From positions 457,518 through 521,517 of the forward strand of contig NZ_LMRG01000012.1 in NCBI RefSeq assembly GCF_001425605.1: a stretch of DNA of 64,000 nt, in the 5' to 3' direction. Below are positions 61,819-64,000 of this stretch, piece after piece. Made by a program: the position numbers and the translations under genes. Source of the stretch: Rhizobium sp. Leaf453. Its GTDB lineage: Bacteria > Pseudomonadota > Alphaproteobacteria > Rhizobiales > Rhizobiaceae. The number at the start of each line of letters is the position of its first letter. Positions within the stretch are counted from its first letter, which is position 1. Below the pieces are notes generated by a model that saw nothing but the letters and a program-made list of their open reading frames with translations, was not told the origin of the DNA and ran no database searches.

Positions 61819-62082
61819 ATGCCTGACCGTTTCGCCAGCAACATTCCCTCTCTGACCAGCCCCGCCACACATGGTTTCGCTGTCACGCCCAACGACACGC
61901 TCGATCTCTCCGAGACAACGCGGGCAATCTACGTCGGCGCGGGCGGCGCGCTCGCCGTGCGGCTGCTCTCCGGCCAGACGGTGACGTTTGCCGGTGTTGC
62001 GGCGGGCACGATCCTGCCGTTGCGCGCCGACCGCGTTCTGGCCACCGGAACCACCGCCGGCAGCGTTGTGGGGCTGGTCTGA
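61819..62082 (+). CDS. Putative phage/GTA spike-base-like small protein (Rcc01079/GhsA-type)
   Basis: This 87-residue protein's pattern ETTRAIYVGAGGALAVRLLSG, VTFAGVAAGTILPLRADRVLATGTTAGSVVGL resembles the small proteins named spike base (RCAP_Rcc01079 family) in alphaproteobacterial phages and gene transfer agents. It is preceded by VTPNDTLDLS, also usual for that group. ATG 61819 follows GAGGAC; 61783 is an alternative. It overlaps the next gene by 1 bp. No other capsid or tail gene is nearby. The family call is from memory and needs a profile search. Confidence 0.6.
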   Translation: MPDRFASNIPSLTSPATHGFAVTPNDTLDLSETTRAIYVGAGGALAVRLLSGQTVTFAGVAAGTILPLRADRVLATGTTAGSVVGLV

Positions 62083-63149
62083 TGGCATCTCTCGGCTTCA
62101 GTTCCGGCCTTGGGCTTGCGGCGACCGCAAATGCCTGGTTTTCCGGCTCCGCTTTTACCATCGTCGATACCACCGACAGCCTATCGAAATCCCCGGCCTT
62201 TATCGCGGATTTCCGCAGGGATCGCCATGCGCTGACTTCTGTCGCTGCCGCCGGCATTGCAGCGGCCACGGTCGATGCGCTGATCGTGCCACAGTCGGTC
62301 GCCTTCGCCGACCTGTTTGCCTTCACGCGCGGTTCGGTAGCCGAATATATCGATGCAGCCGGCGCAGCCCAGCAGGCCGCGGTCGACATGCCACGCTTCG
62401 ACTACCGGACCGGCCAGAGGCAATTGTTGCTCGAAGGTCCTGCGACAAACCTGTTCCTGAACTCCTTTGCCACGGCAACCCAGACGGTTTCGGTGACCAA
62501 TGGCAGCCAGTACACGGTTTCCTGTCGCGGCAGCGGTTCGCTGGGCTTGTCGGGCGCTACAAGTGGAACGGTCACCCAAGCGACGTCTGTGACCTTCACG
62601 GCATCATCAACCAGCCTGATCCTCACGGTGTCGGGCAGCCTCAGCCGCGCGCAGGTGGAAACGGGGGCGGTTGCCAGCTCCTTCGTACAGACAACCGGCA
62701 CGACGGCTTCGAGAAGTGCCGACAGTTGCCGGCTTTCGGCTGCGGGCGAAGCACTCGTCCAGAGAAGCGCCGCAACGCTGACCTTGAAGGCGCAGGGACT
62801 TTCCGGCTCGCTGGCTCGTCTTTTCGGCGCGGGTTCCGGAGACGACCTTCTGGGGCTGAACACGGCACAGACGAACATTCTGAGTGGCAGCACCCTCGTT
62901 CTCACCGCGATCACATCGCCGCTACCGGCCTTCGGCGCCGGCCTTGCATGGAGCGGTACGGGACGGAGCGGCAGTTACAACGGTTTGGCGGTAGCATCGG
63001 ATTCGGCCGTGCCGGTCACAACGGGACAGGTCTACCTCGGGCGCAACCAGTCCGGGCTGTTCGCATCCGGCAGATATGACAGTCTGGTGATTTGGCCATT
63101 CCGCGCCACGAATGCTTCTATCCAGGCCAAAGCGGTTGCCTATGTGTGA
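62082..63149 (+). CDS. Putative phage/GTA spike- or tail-fibre-like protein
   Basis: This 355-residue protein is rich in Ser, Thr, Ala and Gly and has low charge, suggesting a beta-structured fibre. Residues ~55-115 contain RDFAFTRGSVAEYIDAAG-like sequence (FAFTRGSVAEYIDAAGAAQ), and residues ~195-215 contain AQVETGAVASSFVQTTG. Both strings are hallmarks of phage receptor-binding or tail proteins (the ExGxxATSYIPTTGTxxTR type). The C-terminal ~120 residues look like a lectin/concanavalin-type sandwich (LAWSGTGRSGSYNGLAV ... YDSLVIWPF). Translational coupling to the 87-residue protein supports a joint particle or surface function. Confidence 0.62.
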   Translation: MASLGFSSGLGLAATANAWFSGSAFTIVDTTDSLSKSPAFIADFRRDRHALTSVAAAGIAAATVDALIVPQSVAFADLFAFTRGSVAEYIDAAGAAQQAAVDMPRFDYRTGQRQLLLEGPATNLFLNSFATATQTVSVTNGSQYTVSCRGSGSLGLSGATSGTVTQATSVTFTASSTSLILTVSGSLSRAQVETGAVASSFVQTTGTTASRSADSCRLSAAGEALVQRSAATLTLKAQGLSGSLARLFGAGSGDDLLGLNTAQTNILSGSTLVLTAITSPLPAFGAGLAWSGTGRSGSYNGLAVASDSAVPVTTGQVYLGRNQSGLFASGRYDSLVIWPFRATNASIQAKAVAYV

Positions 63150-63307
63150 GCCGGTTTCGCATGCGACAGCCGGCTTCACGCGACTGTGAATAGAACACCT
63201 GCAACTTTTCGGGGGGTATGCCGTTTGAAATCCTTAGAGGATTAAACCAAATTTAGCGAGCCTGGTGCAAAGTTTCCGGACTAGGCTGGTGACTGGGAGG
63301 GGGTCGG

Positions 63308-63538
63308 ATGATCATCTTGACCGCATTTTCAATCGGACTGCTGGCGACGGTAATGCGGTCGGTGGCTTGCTATGTGCTGATTGCCCTGATGATCGGCGCA
63401 AGTTTTATCGTTGCGGCGCTGATGTCGGCGGGCACGGTTTCGCTGACCATGCTGATGCTGGCCCTGCTGGGCTATAATGCTGGAATCGCGGCTGCAATCG
63501 GAGCCGCCTTGGCCGTTACGACACGGCGCCAGGCATAA
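63308..63538 (+). CDS. Small hydrophobic membrane protein, unknown
   Basis: In this 76-residue protein two or three hydrophobic segments (ILTAFSIGLLATVMRSVACYVLIALMIGA; VAALMSAGTVSLTMLMLALLGYNAGIAAAIGAALAV) span almost the whole length and it ends in a basic TTRRQA. GGGAGGGGGTCGG precedes ATG 63308, a strong ribosome site. I do not recognise a family; similar tiny inner-membrane proteins are common in rhizobia near surface-polysaccharide genes. It begins 158 bp after the spike-like pair. Confidence 0.65.
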   Translation: MIILTAFSIGLLATVMRSVACYVLIALMIGASFIVAALMSAGTVSLTMLMLALLGYNAGIAAAIGAALAVTTRRQA

Positions 63539-63570
63539 GCCGCCAACCCATCATCGGACGAGCGATCATA

Positions 63571-63593
63571 CCCGCCGGATTTGCGCCGGCGGG
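63571..63593. terminator. GC hairpin between convergent genes
   Basis: CCCGCCGG (63571-63578) pairs with CCGGCGGG (63586-63593) around ATTTGCG. It lacks a T-run on either strand, so it is at best a weak or factor-dependent stop between the small membrane gene and the oxidoreductase. Confidence 0.35.
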
Positions 63594-63608
63594 CTCTCGA
63601 TCATTGGC

Positions 63609-64000
63609 TCAAACCGGCTCCCAGCCATCCTTCTCGCTGGCGCGGTAGATCGCATCGATCAGTTTCTGGTTGTTCACCGAGCTTTCCAGCGTCACCACTT
63701 CCTCCGCCTCTCCCTTCGCCGCGCGCGAAAACGCCTCGGCCTCGAGCTTATACTGACGGGCATCCTGGAAGCGGAACAGCTGCGATTGCGAATGGTTCTG
63801 ATTGGTGAGTTCCAGTTCCTCGGCGCCATAACGATCGGCGTTGAAGGGAGACTTGACCTCGATGAAGCCCTTGTCTCCATGGAAGACCATGACTTGCCGG
63901 GCGGCAAGCTGTGTGGAGATGTAGAAGCTCAATTCAAAATCACCGAAATCCGCACGCACGCTTGAATAGATATCGGTGCCGAAATCCGGATCGCGATCGG
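63609..64000 (-). CDS. Gfo/Idh/MocA family oxidoreductase, C-terminal part (cut by window end)
   Basis: The last 130 codons of a larger gene are present and the reading frame stays open to the window edge ([25 protein letters not shown]). The C-terminal beta-sheet domain [34 protein letters not shown] and the ending [28 protein letters not shown] are typical of NAD(P)-dependent sugar or inositol-type dehydrogenases. The Rossmann domain and catalytic Lys lie outside the window, so substrate cannot be guessed. Confidence 0.88.
   Translation of the reverse strand, partial: DRDPDFGTDIYSSVRADFGDFELSFYISTQLAARQVMVFHGDKGFIEVKSPFNADRYGAEELELTNQNHSQSQLFRFQDARQYKLEAEAFSRAAKGEAEEVVTLESSVNNQKLIDAIYRASEKDGWEPV

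Noticed and set aside
1-64000. CRISPR arrays, tRNA or rRNA genes, prophage
   Set aside because: No regularly spaced repeats, cloverleaf sequences or ribosomal segments were noticed in the gaps, and apart from the two spike-like genes no phage structural, integrase or lysis genes are present.

Overview
The window looks like a stretch of the main chromosome of a Rhizobiaceae alphaproteobacterium (Rhizobium/Agrobacterium-like). The grounds are the high-GC coding style, the protein flavours (rhizobial glucokinase, adenosine kinase, GyaR-type dehydrogenase, CspA, YejABEF), alphaproteobacterial promoter signatures (CTTGAC-N17-CTATCT at cspA and a perfect CTTG-N18-CYTATNTNNG heat-shock promoter at dnaK), and a small-RNA locus next to polA. 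It is mostly ordinary core genome, and no insertion sequence, CRISPR array, tRNA or rRNA was seen. Both ends cut a gene: a sugar-type ABC ATPase on the left and a Gfo/Idh/MocA oxidoreductase on the right.

Layout. 0-6.3 kb: the ABC ATPase, then an RND efflux pump (adaptor plus permease), a terminator and a TetR regulator. 6.2-16.3 kb: purU, a 2OG-Fe(II)-type oxygenase, polA, a structured small RNA, a MarR regulator, an M20 dipeptidase, a YbhN-like membrane protein, a small secreted protein, cspA and an entericidin-like lipoprotein. 16.4-19.8 kb: an accessory-looking surface pair, an oversized flagellin and a divergent RTX protein, separated by an AT-rich control region. 20-27.9 kb: a class A penicillin-binding protein, dnaK, an acyltransferase, dnaJ and a GST. 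27.9-34.2 kb (minus strand): a vanadium-haloperoxidase/PAP2 protein with a CRTAC1-like partner, and a marR-emrA-emrB drug-efflux operon. 34.4-45 kb: recF, moeB, GNAT, a 2-hydroxyacid dehydrogenase, an SH3 protein, adenosine kinase, a TetR/MFS pair, a VOC/TetR divergent pair, nth, a DUF2244 protein, an Ada-like methyltransferase and a 33-bp inverted repeat. 45-51 kb (minus): gpmA, dapB, an MsbA-like exporter, glk, mgsA and mepA. 51.3-58.2 kb: yejABEF and a ghrA-like gene. 58.2-61.7 kb (minus): NlpC/P60 peptidase, MarR, quinone reductase and xseA. 61.8-63.6 kb: a two-gene phage/GTA-like spike locus and a tiny membrane protein.

Functional themes. Three efflux systems (RND, EmrAB, MFS) each sit beside a regulator of the TetR or MarR family. 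Cell-wall functions recur: a class A PBP, MepA endopeptidase, an NlpC/P60 peptidase, DapB and a YejABEF importer of the kind reported to take up muropeptides in Agrobacterium. The least explained items are the spike-like pair at 61.8-63.1 kb, the flagellin/RTX divergon, the haloperoxidase/CRTAC1 pair and the multi-hairpin RNA beside polA. All family names come from reading the sequence without database searches.
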